In this document: positions 1 through 6,980 of the stretch, in pieces
How positions within the stretch are numbered: position 1 is the first letter of the stretch
Layout: each line of letters begins with the position of its first letter
Assembly (NCBI GenBank): GCA_043101635.1
Contig: JBICIE010000282.1
Span: 1 to 28,002, forward strand
DNA: 28,002 nucleotides
DNA from: CAYMJK01 sp043101635
GTDB lineage: Bacteria > Planctomycetota > Phycisphaerae > Phycisphaerales > UBA1924
Direction of reading: 5' to 3'
Program-made: the position numbers and the translations under genes
Notes under the pieces: model-generated
Seen by the model: only the letters and a program-made list of their open reading frames with translations
Databases searched by the model: none
Told to the model about the DNA's origin: nothing

Positions 1-1
1 T

Positions 2-376
2 GAGCCCTGGCTGTTCCGCATTACCATGAATCGTGTGCGGGATCTGTGCCGCAAACGCTCACGGCACGCCACCCCCGTCGCTCCGGAACACATGAGCGGC
101 CTCAGCGCTCAGGACGAGACAGACCATGCCGGGCGCGATGCGGGCCGAGCTGAAACGGACAGGTTGAGGGCGGCGATGGAGCAGCTCTCAGACAGGGATC
201 GAGAAATCATTGAGCTGCGCCACCACGGGCAGCTCAGCTTCCGGCAGATGGCAGAACTCACCGGCGAGCCGCTGGGCACCCTGCTGGCTCGCCATCACCG
301 GGCCCTGCGCAAGCTGCGGGACCTCATCGAGCAGGCGGCGCCTGCCCGGACATCGACCATGGAGACCGAATCATGA
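2..376 (+). CDS. ECF-type RNA polymerase sigma-70 factor, 5'-truncated by the window edge
   Basis: Directs RNA polymerase to alternative promoters. The frame is open to base 2 and the residues before the first ATG (26) read EPWLFRIT, which continues into MNRVRDLCRKR. This is the typical end of sigma region 2 (PWLFRIxxNxxxDxxRKR), so the ATG at 26 is internal and the true start lies left of the window. A variable linker follows, then a region 4 helix-turn-helix: LSDRDREIIELRHHGQLSFRQMAE and an LGTLLARHHRALRKLR recognition part. The stop overlaps the next gene as ATGA (373-376), so the two are probably translationally coupled. The small size and lack of regions 1 and 3 fit the ECF group. The exact ECF subgroup cannot be told from this fragment. 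Confidence 0.9.
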   Translation, partial: EPWLFRITMNRVRDLCRKRSRHATPVAPEHMSGLSAQDETDHAGRDAGRAETDRLRAAMEQLSDRDREIIELRHHGQLSFRQMAELTGEPLGTLLARHHRALRKLRDLIEQAAPARTSTMETES

Positions 377-825
377 TGTCGCACAGCAATTCCGACGACA
401 TCTATCCCGCCGATATCGCGCCCGTCGCCCGGGCTATGGACCGCCTGGCGGAAGCGGATGCGAGCTGCGCCCCGGCGGACCTGGAGCAGCGCGTGCTGCG
501 CGCGGCGCCCCTGGCCCGTCGGGCGCCGGCGCTGCGCATGTCGAGCGCGGCGATGCGCCCGTGGTGGTCGCTGGCGTCGCTGCGGCTGGCGGCGGCGATC
601 GCGATCATCGCCGGCGTCGGCGCCGGATGGCTGGCGCTGCGCTCCGGTCCGCCCGGGGACCGGGCGCCGACGCTGGAGGAGGAGGTGGACGCGTGGCTGG
701 CGATGGCCGGCGCCGACGACAGCTTCCAGGCCGAGATCGAGACGCTGCTGCTGCTCAACGCGGACCTTGCATCCACCTTCGACTCGGGGTGGATCGAAGA
801 TGACCTGATTGGAGACTCGCTGTGA
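373..825 (+). CDS. Single-pass membrane protein, probable anti-sigma partner
   Basis: 150 aa. There is a soluble N-terminal part (about 1-65), one hydrophobic segment (about 70-89, ending GVGAGWLAL) and a C-terminal part rich in Asp/Glu that would face the periplasm. The layout and the 4-bp overlap with the preceding sigma gene are those of an anti-sigma factor. No HxxxCxxC zinc motif of the ZAS type is visible, so if it binds the sigma factor it is a divergent type. The start at 373 gives an ATGA overlap, and a second ATG at 376 is equally possible. The gene ends in a GTGA overlap with the next gene. The function is inferred from position only. Confidence 0.6.
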   Translation: MMSHSNSDDIYPADIAPVARAMDRLAEADASCAPADLEQRVLRAAPLARRAPALRMSSAAMRPWWSLASLRLAAAIAIIAGVGAGWLALRSGPPGDRAPTLEEEVDAWLAMAGADDSFQAEIETLLLLNADLASTFDSGWIEDDLIGDSL

Positions 826-1730
826 AGCTCCGCTGTGCGCTGGTGACGATTGCGATGCTCGGGCTGGCAGGCGCCGCGCTGGCGCAGGGGCCCGGGCGCG
901 GGGCCGCCGATGGCCCGCGCCGGGCGGGCCAGCCGGAGCAGCCCGAGCAGCAGACCGATGCGGAGCGCCGGGCGGCGCGCCGGGCCTGGCTGGTGCGCCG
1001 GCTGGAGGAGTCGCGCCAGGAGCAGGCCCGCCTGCAGCAGATGATCGAGCAGATCGACGCGGGCGAGCCGCTGCCGGAGTTTCCCCGGCGCGGCCGGGGG
1101 GGCGGCCGGTTCGACGATGAGCGGGGCCAGGGCGAGCGAGGCCCGGGGCCAGGGCCCGCCGAGCCGGATCCGCAGGAGCGGCTGCGCCTGGTGCTCCAGT
1201 TCACGCGCGAGCACTTTCCGGAGTTTGCCTCGAAGCTCGAGTCAGAGCGAGAGAGCAACCCGGAGGGGGTGTCGCGCATCGCGGCACGCTTCTGGCCGCG
1301 GATCGCCGAGCTGATCGAACTGGAAGACAGCGATCCGGCCCTGTTTGCGATCGAGGTGGATCGGCTGCGCAACGGCGAGGAGATCATGTCGACGGTGTGG
1401 AAGGCGCGTCGCGATCCGCCGACCGACGAAGCGGCGCGGGAAGCGCTGGGGGCGGAGCTGCGCCGGCTGGCGACGCGCCAGTTCGAGCTGCGCCTGGCGG
1501 CGACGACGCGCCGGCTGGAATCGCTGCGCGCAAGCGTGCGCGAGACGGAGCAGGAGCTTGCCCAGCACGAAACCAACCGCGAGGCCTCGATCGAGGAGCA
1601 GGTCGAGCGGCTGCTGCGGATGATCGAGCGGCCGGACCGATGGCGCGGGGACCGCGGGGATGATCGCGGAGAGGACGCGGGTCGCGACGGGCGCCAGCGC
1701 GACGATGGTCGCGGGGACAACCTGCCCTGA
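822..1730 (+). CDS. Secreted Arg/Asp-rich coiled-coil protein, third gene of the sigma operon
   Basis: 302 aa, starting at a GTG (822) that overlaps the upstream stop as GTGA. Residues 1-21 form a clear signal peptide (MKLR, hydrophobic core, ALA cleavage site). After a Gly/Pro/Arg-rich stretch come charged helical regions at about 50-85 (RRLEESRQEQARLQQMIEQI) and 215-265 that look like coiled coils. The tail is a low-complexity run of Arg, Asp and Gly. I recognise no catalytic motif. Co-transcription with a sigma factor and its presumed membrane partner suggests a periplasmic sensor or effector that modulates the sigma switch, loosely like the periplasmic partners of other envelope-stress systems. 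That is a contextual inference, and no family could be assigned. Confidence 0.7.
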   Translation: MKLRCALVTIAMLGLAGAALAQGPGRGAADGPRRAGQPEQPEQQTDAERRAARRAWLVRRLEESRQEQARLQQMIEQIDAGEPLPEFPRRGRGGGRFDDERGQGERGPGPGPAEPDPQERLRLVLQFTREHFPEFASKLESERESNPEGVSRIAARFWPRIAELIELEDSDPALFAIEVDRLRNGEEIMSTVWKARRDPPTDEAAREALGAELRRLATRQFELRLAATTRRLESLRASVRETEQELAQHETNREASIEEQVERLLRMIERPDRWRGDRGDDRGEDAGRDGRQRDDGRGDNLP

Positions 1731-1757
1731 AGGCGCATCGCGCGACGGGATGCGCCT
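1731..1757 (+). terminator. Inverted repeat just after the sigma operon
   Basis: A perfect 9-bp stem, AGGCGCATC / GATGCGCCT, with a 9-nt loop begins one base after the stop of the secreted protein. There is no T-run after it on the plus strand, so it is not a canonical intrinsic terminator. It may still end or stabilise the sigma-operon transcript. Confidence 0.4.
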
Positions 1758-1793
1758 CCTCGGGCGGCGCCGCCGGCGCCTGCCGCAGCGCAG

Positions 1794-1827
1794 AAAAAGG
1801 GGGCCGCAAGCCAGCGCTCACGGCCCC
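1794..1827 (-). terminator. Intrinsic terminator of the PEP-CTERM gene
   Basis: On the minus strand a 7-bp GC stem (GGGGCCG / CGGCCCC, 14-nt loop) is followed directly by CTTTTT. It lies 30 bp beyond the stop of the PEP-CTERM gene. The sequence has the form of a rho-independent terminator in the right orientation. Confidence 0.75.
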
Positions 1828-1856
1828 GTCACTGTGCGGGAGGCGAACAGGAGAAG

Positions 1857-2546
1857 TCAGCGACGACGGCGCGTCATCGCGCCGAGGCCCATCGCGAGGA
1901 GCAGCGATGCGCCCGGAGCGGGGATCAGCGAGATGTCGTCGTAGTAGGACCTGGCGCCGGTGGTGAACAGGTCGATGTTGGCGATCTCCAGCGGATCGCC
2001 GGCGGCCCGGGTGTACTGGCCGGAGGACAGCAGCGTGCCGTTGTAGTAGCTGTCGATCGTGTCGGCGTCGAGATCGATCTCGAAGCGCAGTTCGACCCAC
2101 TGGTCGAAGACGACCGGAATCGGCGTGTGGGCCCGGAAGTCATCCATGACCGTCGCGGTGTCGACATCGAACTGCATCTCGACAGCCCAGGTGTACGGCC
2201 CGCCGGGGTTGTACTGGTTGTTGACGATGAAGTAGGTGTCGGCCGTCAGGTCGCCGGTGGCGATGTAGTTCCAGGCCGAGAGCGTCCACTGGCCCGAGGT
2301 GTAGCCGCTGAAGGGATGAACCGCGTCGGCGCCGCCGGAGATCTCCAGCGAGTTCGGCCCGCTGAGGGCCTGATCGGTGGTCACGATGCCCGCAGCGGCG
2401 GCCGAGCCGTCCCACCCGTCCCAGCCGCCGGTGAGCAGCGATCCGGTTGCGTAACTATCGAAATTGTCGGACCATTGCGCCTGTGCGGCGCCCGCGAGCG
2501 CGAGGGCAACCCCAGCGCATGCTGCAACTGTGCGTGTACAAATCAT
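1857..2546 (-). CDS. Secreted protein with PEP-CTERM-like sorting signal
   Basis: 229 aa. The ATG at 2546 was chosen over upstream codons because a purine-rich GGGAGAGG site precedes it and it opens a typical signal peptide (MICTRTVAACAGVALALAGAAQA). The mature part starts WSDNFDSYATGS and is rich in Ser, Gly, Asp and aromatic residues. The pattern (FDSY, TGDLTADTYFIVNNQY, VELRFEIDLDADT, YNGTLLSSG) resembles the LamG/concanavalin-like beta-sandwich proteins often found in planctomycetes. The C-terminus (about 206-229) is a short IPAPGA motif, a hydrophobic helix and RRRR, the planctomycete version of the PEP-CTERM signal recognised by exosortase/archaeosortase-type enzymes. It probably ends up on the cell surface or in exopolymer. 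It is a single-gene unit with its own promoter and terminator. Confidence 0.85.
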   Translation of the reverse strand: MICTRTVAACAGVALALAGAAQAQWSDNFDSYATGSLLTGGWDGWDGSAAAAGIVTTDQALSGPNSLEISGGADAVHPFSGYTSGQWTLSAWNYIATGDLTADTYFIVNNQYNPGGPYTWAVEMQFDVDTATVMDDFRAHTPIPVVFDQWVELRFEIDLDADTIDSYYNGTLLSSGQYTRAAGDPLEIANIDLFTTGARSYYDDISLIPAPGASLLLAMGLGAMTRRRR

Positions 2547-2615
2547 GATGTCTTGCCTCTCCCAAGGTCTCTCTCTGGGGCGGCGCCGAACCACGCGAAC
2601 GACGTCCCCGGATAC

Positions 2616-2644
2616 AGTACACCTCATCCGGCGGGCTGCGTCAA
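2616..2644 (-). promoter_or_regulatory. Sigma-70-like promoter of the PEP-CTERM gene
   Basis: On the minus strand TTGACG (2644-2639) and TGTACT (2621-2616) are separated by 17 bp, which is the ideal spacing. They match the -35 and -10 consensus at 5 and 4 of 6 positions. Transcription would start near 2609 and give a leader of about 60 nt before the ATG at 2546. Confidence 0.55.
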
Positions 2645-2773
2645 CCACTTCTTGCAGAATCGGCGCATACGAAAATAGCCATGTTCGCAATCTGGTTGCA
2701 ATGCCAGACAGCCCGACCTGCGTCGCATGCGCAGCTTACCAGAGGCGTCGCAAATACGAAAGCGGTCACTCGG

Positions 2774-3145
2774 TCATGAAACGACGGCGCCCGGCGCCAC
2801 ATCCGAAGACGGGCTGAGCACGACCACCCGGCGCTCGCCGCCGGAGCTGTCGCTGGCGGCCAGCAGCATGCCCTGGGACTCGACGCCGCGAAGGCTGCGC
2901 GGGGCGAGATTGGCGACGACGACGATGGACTTGCCGACGAGTTCTGACGCCTCGTAGAAGCCGCGAATCCCCGCGCAGATCTGGCGGGGCGTCCCCGAAC
3001 CATCATCGAGCTTCAGCACCAGCAGCTTGTCGGCGGCGGGGTGGTTCTCGGCCTCAAGGACCTTCGCGACGCGAAGATCGAGCCGGGCGAAATCGTCGAA
3101 GGTCACCTGCGGCTTGGTGGTGGTCTGTGCAGCGTCGTCGGCCAT
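2774..3145 (-). CDS. Stand-alone MetG C-terminal (Trbp111-like) tRNA-binding domain protein
   Basis: 123 aa. The whole protein is one OB-fold tRNA-binding domain like the C-terminal domain of methionyl-tRNA synthetase. Key stretches are FDDFARLDLRVAKVLEAENHPAADKL, then LDDGSGTPRQICAGIRGFY, the ELVGKSIVVVANLAPRSLRG core and the SQGMLLAA ending. Such free domains dimerise and bind the tRNA elbow, either assisting a synthetase in trans or acting in tRNA quality control. The ATG at 3145 is preceded by GAAGGGACAG. It starts 32 bp after the zinc-ribbon gene and may be the last gene of that operon. CsaA-type proteins share the fold, but the sequence looks closer to the MetG tail. Confidence 0.88.
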   Translation of the reverse strand: MADDAAQTTTKPQVTFDDFARLDLRVAKVLEAENHPAADKLLVLKLDDGSGTPRQICAGIRGFYEASELVGKSIVVVANLAPRSLRGVESQGMLLAASDSSGGERRVVVLSPSSDVAPGAVVS

Positions 3146-3177
3146 GGTGTCTGTCCCTTCAGAGCCTCGACTTTAGG

Positions 3178-4098
3178 TCACTGGCCCTGCGTGGGGCGCT
3201 GCCAGGCGCCATCGCGCCAGAGCACCGCGTGCGGGTCGAGGCCGTAGCGCTCGCGGCAGATGCGCAGGAACTGGGCGGGATCGGGGTCCAGCAGCGGCGC
3301 CCCCCCACTGGCGATGATCTCGGCGGACCACGACCGCTGAACGCCCTGGAGCATGCGTCCCTGGAAGCGCAGCAGGGCGAGGTACTCGGCCTCGTCGATC
3401 TGGGGGCCCGGGTTGCCGTGGCAGGTGTTGCACAGGACCGACTCGGGCCCGTCGGGGCCGACGCGCGTCACCACGCGCTCGTTGCGACACTCGGGGCAGG
3501 GCCAGCGCCGCGCGTAGCGCTCGAGCCGGTCGAGCCCGCCGGGCAACCCGGTGACGCTCAGCAGGGGCTCGTAGCGGCGCATGACGGCGCGCACATCCGG
3601 CCGGGAGAGCAGTTCCATGGCCAGGTTGCCCTCGCCGGCCAGCACGAGGCTGACCGCGCGGGCGGCGCCGAGGGCGGCCTCGTCGCTGACCGGCGGGACG
3701 GCTGAGACGTTCCAGTCGATCTGGGCGTGGCGCGGGTCGAGCACGCCGGCGAGGGCGCGCAGCCACGCGGCCATCGAGTCGACGCGCTCGAGATCCGCAA
3801 TCGCCAGACAGATGGAGGCCATGAGATCGCGCCGACGGGCGCCCTCCGACTCCAGCGCATAGGCGCCCAGCAGCAGTTGGCGGGCCAGGGCCACGCCCTC
3901 GGGCTCGACGGCCTCCTGCATGACCTCCTCGGCGAGCAGGTAGTACGCCTCGGGCTGCTGGGGCGCCAGCGCCGCCAGGCGGGCTTCGATCGCGGCGATC
4001 CGGCGGGCGCCGGGGCCAATCGGGTCGGGCGGCGCGGTATCCTGCGCGGCCGCCGCGGAGAGCGAGAGCATCATGGCGAGCAGGGCGGCGCGCATCAT
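3178..4098 (-). CDS. Secreted helical protein with DnaJ-like zinc ribbon
   Basis: 306 aa. Residues 1-18 are a signal peptide (MMRAALLAMMLSLSAAAA). An alpha-helical region with TPR-like spacing follows (about 30-190). At 201-204 (CPEC) and 223-227 (CNTCHG) sit paired cysteine motifs separated by 18 residues, resembling one zinc site of the DnaJ cysteine-rich domain or of secreted rubredoxin-like ribbons. CxxCH also fits a haem c site, but the partner CPEC makes zinc more likely. Its ATG overlaps the stop of the 961-aa gene as ATGA (4095-4098), so it belongs to the TolQ/ExbD/VWA operon. I know no named family for the full protein. Confidence 0.75.
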   Translation of the reverse strand: MMRAALLAMMLSLSAAAAQDTAPPDPIGPGARRIAAIEARLAALAPQQPEAYYLLAEEVMQEAVEPEGVALARQLLLGAYALESEGARRRDLMASICLAIADLERVDSMAAWLRALAGVLDPRHAQIDWNVSAVPPVSDEAALGAARAVSLVLAGEGNLAMELLSRPDVRAVMRRYEPLLSVTGLPGGLDRLERYARRWPCPECRNERVVTRVGPDGPESVLCNTCHGNPGPQIDEAEYLALLRFQGRMLQGVQRSWSAEIIASGGAPLLDPDPAQFLRICRERYGLDPHAVLWRDGAWQRPTQGQ

Positions 4099-6980
4099 GA
4101 GCGTGTCTCCGCCTGCGGCTGCGGCGCATCGGGGCTGTCGGGCGCCGCGGGGCTGGCGGCCCGGCCGAGCCGCTCCATCCAGATGCGCACCATCGCGGCC
4201 TCAACGGCCTCGATCTGCCCGAGGATGTGGCCGGCCGCGGCGCGCGCGTCGGCGGCCTGCTCCAGAATCGCACCGAGCCGGGCGGCTGCGTCCGGCCGCT
4301 CGAGGGTGACGGTGACGGTCATGAGTTCCATGACGCTGGCCTGCTGGGCCGCGAAGCGCTCGACTTCGGAGCTTGCCAGGTTCAGCCGTCCGGCTCGGTT
4401 GAGTTCGATCTGGGCCAGCGGGACCGGCGCCGCGGAGGCCATGGCGGAGCGCGGGCCGGGGACCATCCAGCGATTCCACAGGGCCGCGGCCAGGGCGTCG
4501 GCGTCGGCGGCGATCGCCGGGGCAACGCTGTCGGGATGGTCGGCGACGCGAGCCGCGTATGACTCGGCCAGCAGATCGGCGAGGCGCTCGATGCGCCCGT
4601 GCTCGCCCTCGGCGGCGATCTGGGCCAGCAGGCGCTCGACCAGGGCGCGCCGGGCCGCGGCGGCCCACAGCTCGGAATCCTCGGACGGAAGGACAGCGCC
4701 GGTCAGCGCTTCGATCAGTTCGCTGACGTGGCGGGCCTGCGGGGCCCGGGGCAACTGTTCGAGCAGCGCGTGGGTGATCGATGGGGATCCGGCGCGGGCG
4801 AAGGCGACGTCGGCGGCCTTGCGCCGAATCTCGGCGGGCTGGCCGCGGAGGGCCTCGATCGCGATCAGTTCGGCGTCAACGATGGGCAGTGGGCCGCTGG
4901 CGCGCTCGGCCTGGTCGAGCTTGGCGAGGCGCAGCGGTATGTTGCGGCGGGCGCCGAGGTAGCTGGCGGCCCAGGGGCTCGGCGCCACGGTGTACCCGGC
5001 GGCGAGCTGGGGCCACTGGGCCGACTGACGGGCCGGGGCCTCCAGTTGGGCGGTCAGTTCGTCGACGCGCCGGGCCGCCTGCTCGATCTGGCCGCGCCAG
5101 GCCCACGAGGCGGCCTCGCTGAGCCGGCTGAGGCGCACGGCCCGCTCGAGCCGGTCGGCGGGCGCTGCGCCCGGCGGGCTGGCAAGCTCGGCCTGGGCAG
5201 CCTCATACCAGCCGCTGACGGCCTGCTCGCGGTCGATCCCAGCGCCGAGCCCCCAGGCCGAGGCGTAGCGGGCCCGCAGCTCGGCCCGGACCCGGTCGGA
5301 GGCCAACACCGGCAGCACCATCGTGATGTCGACGCCCTGAGCCGAGGAGCCACCGGCGAGGGCGGAAGTCACCGCGTGGAGGTCGGCGGCGGTCATGCGC
5401 CGGTCATCGAACCATCGCAGCAGGGTGGGGCGGGCCAGTTCATCGGCCCGCCAGCGCAGCGCGCCGGTCAGCGTGCGCACGATGCGGAAGACCGATTCGC
5501 TGGCGCTGGGCTCGGGCCCGCGCACCAGCAGCGACTCGAGCCCGGCGAGGGTCAGGCGCTCGCGCAGGGCGTGCTGATCGCCGGCGGTGGCGGTGACAGC
5601 CCGCATCCAGGATTCCCAGGCGTCGACGGCGTCGCCGCCGGACCAGAAGTCCTCGGGCGATTCGCTGAGCCGGTCTGCCAGCGCCCCGATCGCGGCGGCG
5701 GCGCCGGCTTCGAAGCTGCGCTCGAACGTGACCTCGCGGGCGCCGAGGCTTGAGGCAAGAGCTCGCCGGATCTCGGCCTGGGCGCCGGAGGGGACATCGC
5801 GCTCGCGCGCCAGGCGGCTCAGGGCGCCGGCGGACCAGATGGCCGGGATCGCGGCGTCCGGGGTTATGACGGCGCCGGGGGCAAGGACCGCGCTGGGACG
5901 GGCGATGCGCGCCACGGCCTCCCGGGCCCCGCCCGGCCAGCGCGCAGCGCGGTAGACGAACTCGACGAGCGAGTCGGTGGCGGCGATGCGCTGCATGGAG
6001 GTGAGGTCGGGCCAGCTACGTTCGAGGCCGCGCAGCGCGAGATCAAAGCGCCGCATGGATTCGGCGTAGCCGACATCATCGGCGCCGGCGAGCGTGCGCA
6101 GGGCCCGGGCGGCGGCGTCGGCTTCCATGACATCAGCGGCGGCGGGCGCCGGCGTCACGACCGGGATGCGGCGCTCGGCGGGATCCGGCTCCAGTGGCGC
6201 CTGCGTGATCGGCGCGGCGGTGGGCGGCGCGGGGGCCTGCGGCTGTTTGAGCGCCGCGAGCACGGCGGCCACGAGCAGGGCCGAGGCCGCAACGCTGAGG
6301 CCGAGGGCGCCGAGCACGATGCCGATGTGCCGGAGGATGAGCGGGGCCGGGTCAACCTCGTCGGCGTCCGGCGCGTTGAGCTGCTCGCGCATGGTGCGCT
6401 GCACCGGGCCTGGGCCCATCCCTCCGGCGGCTCGCAGCGCCGGGGCGGCCCGGGGGCTGGCGAGGCGCTGCAAGGTCATCGCCACGGCGTGCGAGGAGAG
6501 CCCGCGGGCGTGAGCCAGCATCGTGAGCCGGCGCAGGGCCCGCTGGTTCCAGCCGCCGTAGAGGCCGAGCGTGACGACGGCGTCGTGCTCGAGGGCGACC
6601 TCGGCGGGAGTTCGGCGCGAAACGCGCTGGCCCGGCGAGGGCTCCGGCGCTGGCGCCGACGCTGGTGGCCGGGCGCCGCTCCAGCGCGCTTCCAGGTGCT
6701 GGCGAACGGCGGGATCGAGCAGTTGTGCCGCGGCGGCGTGCAGGGCCAGGCGCGTCTCATCGGCTTCCGGCGCGTCGCGCAGAGGATGGGCGCCGACCTG
6801 ATCGAGCCGGCGGTCGAGGGCGCCGAGGATGACATCGTCGTCGACGGGGCCGGGCGCGATCCCCAGCAGCGAATACGGGCCGGCCCAGAGCGCGCCGGGG
6901 CCGAGGATGCGTTCGACCGGGCGCTGGGCTGCGCCGGCGCCGCCCCACCCACCCTGATCGTGCGTGCGGGGTGTGGTCAT
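4095..6980 (-). CDS. Large membrane-anchored protein with J-domain-like N-terminus
   Basis: 961 aa. The frame extends upstream, but the ATG at 6980 overlaps the preceding stop as ATGA (6977-6980), matching the operon's other starts. Residues about 33-100 read like a degenerate J-domain: PYSLLGIAPGPVDDDVILGA, a second helix, HPLRD where HPD is expected, then LHAAAAQLLDPAVRQHLEARW. Residues 130-200 are a second small helical domain. One transmembrane helix lies at about 216-243, followed by a Pro/Ala linker. The remaining roughly 700 residues are Ala/Arg-rich helices of solenoid type that would lie in the periplasm. The cytosolic J-like head could recruit DnaK or simply be a protein-interaction module. 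No enzyme motif was found. Confidence 0.75.
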   Translation of the reverse strand: MTTPRTHDQGGWGGAGAAQRPVERILGPGALWAGPYSLLGIAPGPVDDDVILGALDRRLDQVGAHPLRDAPEADETRLALHAAAAQLLDPAVRQHLEARWSGARPPASAPAPEPSPGQRVSRRTPAEVALEHDAVVTLGLYGGWNQRALRRLTMLAHARGLSSHAVAMTLQRLASPRAAPALRAAGGMGPGPVQRTMREQLNAPDADEVDPAPLILRHIGIVLGALGLSVAASALLVAAVLAALKQPQAPAPPTAAPITQAPLEPDPAERRIPVVTPAPAAADVMEADAAARALRTLAGADDVGYAESMRRFDLALRGLERSWPDLTSMQRIAATDSLVEFVYRAARWPGGAREAVARIARPSAVLAPGAVITPDAAIPAIWSAGALSRLARERDVPSGAQAEIRRALASSLGAREVTFERSFEAGAAAAIGALADRLSESPEDFWSGGDAVDAWESWMRAVTATAGDQHALRERLTLAGLESLLVRGPEPSASESVFRIVRTLTGALRWRADELARPTLLRWFDDRRMTAADLHAVTSALAGGSSAQGVDITMVLPVLASDRVRAELRARYASAWGLGAGIDREQAVSGWYEAAQAELASPPGAAPADRLERAVRLSRLSEAASWAWRGQIEQAARRVDELTAQLEAPARQSAQWPQLAAGYTVAPSPWAASYLGARRNIPLRLAKLDQAERASGPLPIVDAELIAIEALRGQPAEIRRKAADVAFARAGSPSITHALLEQLPRAPQARHVSELIEALTGAVLPSEDSELWAAAARRALVERLLAQIAAEGEHGRIERLADLLAESYAARVADHPDSVAPAIAADADALAAALWNRWMVPGPRSAMASAAPVPLAQIELNRAGRLNLASSEVERFAAQQASVMELMTVTVTLERPDAAARLGAILEQAADARAAAGHILGQIEAVEAAMVRIWMERLGRAASPAAPDSPDAPQPQAETRS

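Noticed and set aside
3178..4098. Cytochrome c from the CxxCH motif (CNTCH, residues 223-227)
   Set aside because: A paired CPEC 18 residues upstream and the CxxCHG form fit a zinc ribbon better, and no axial Met region or cytochrome fold pattern is seen.
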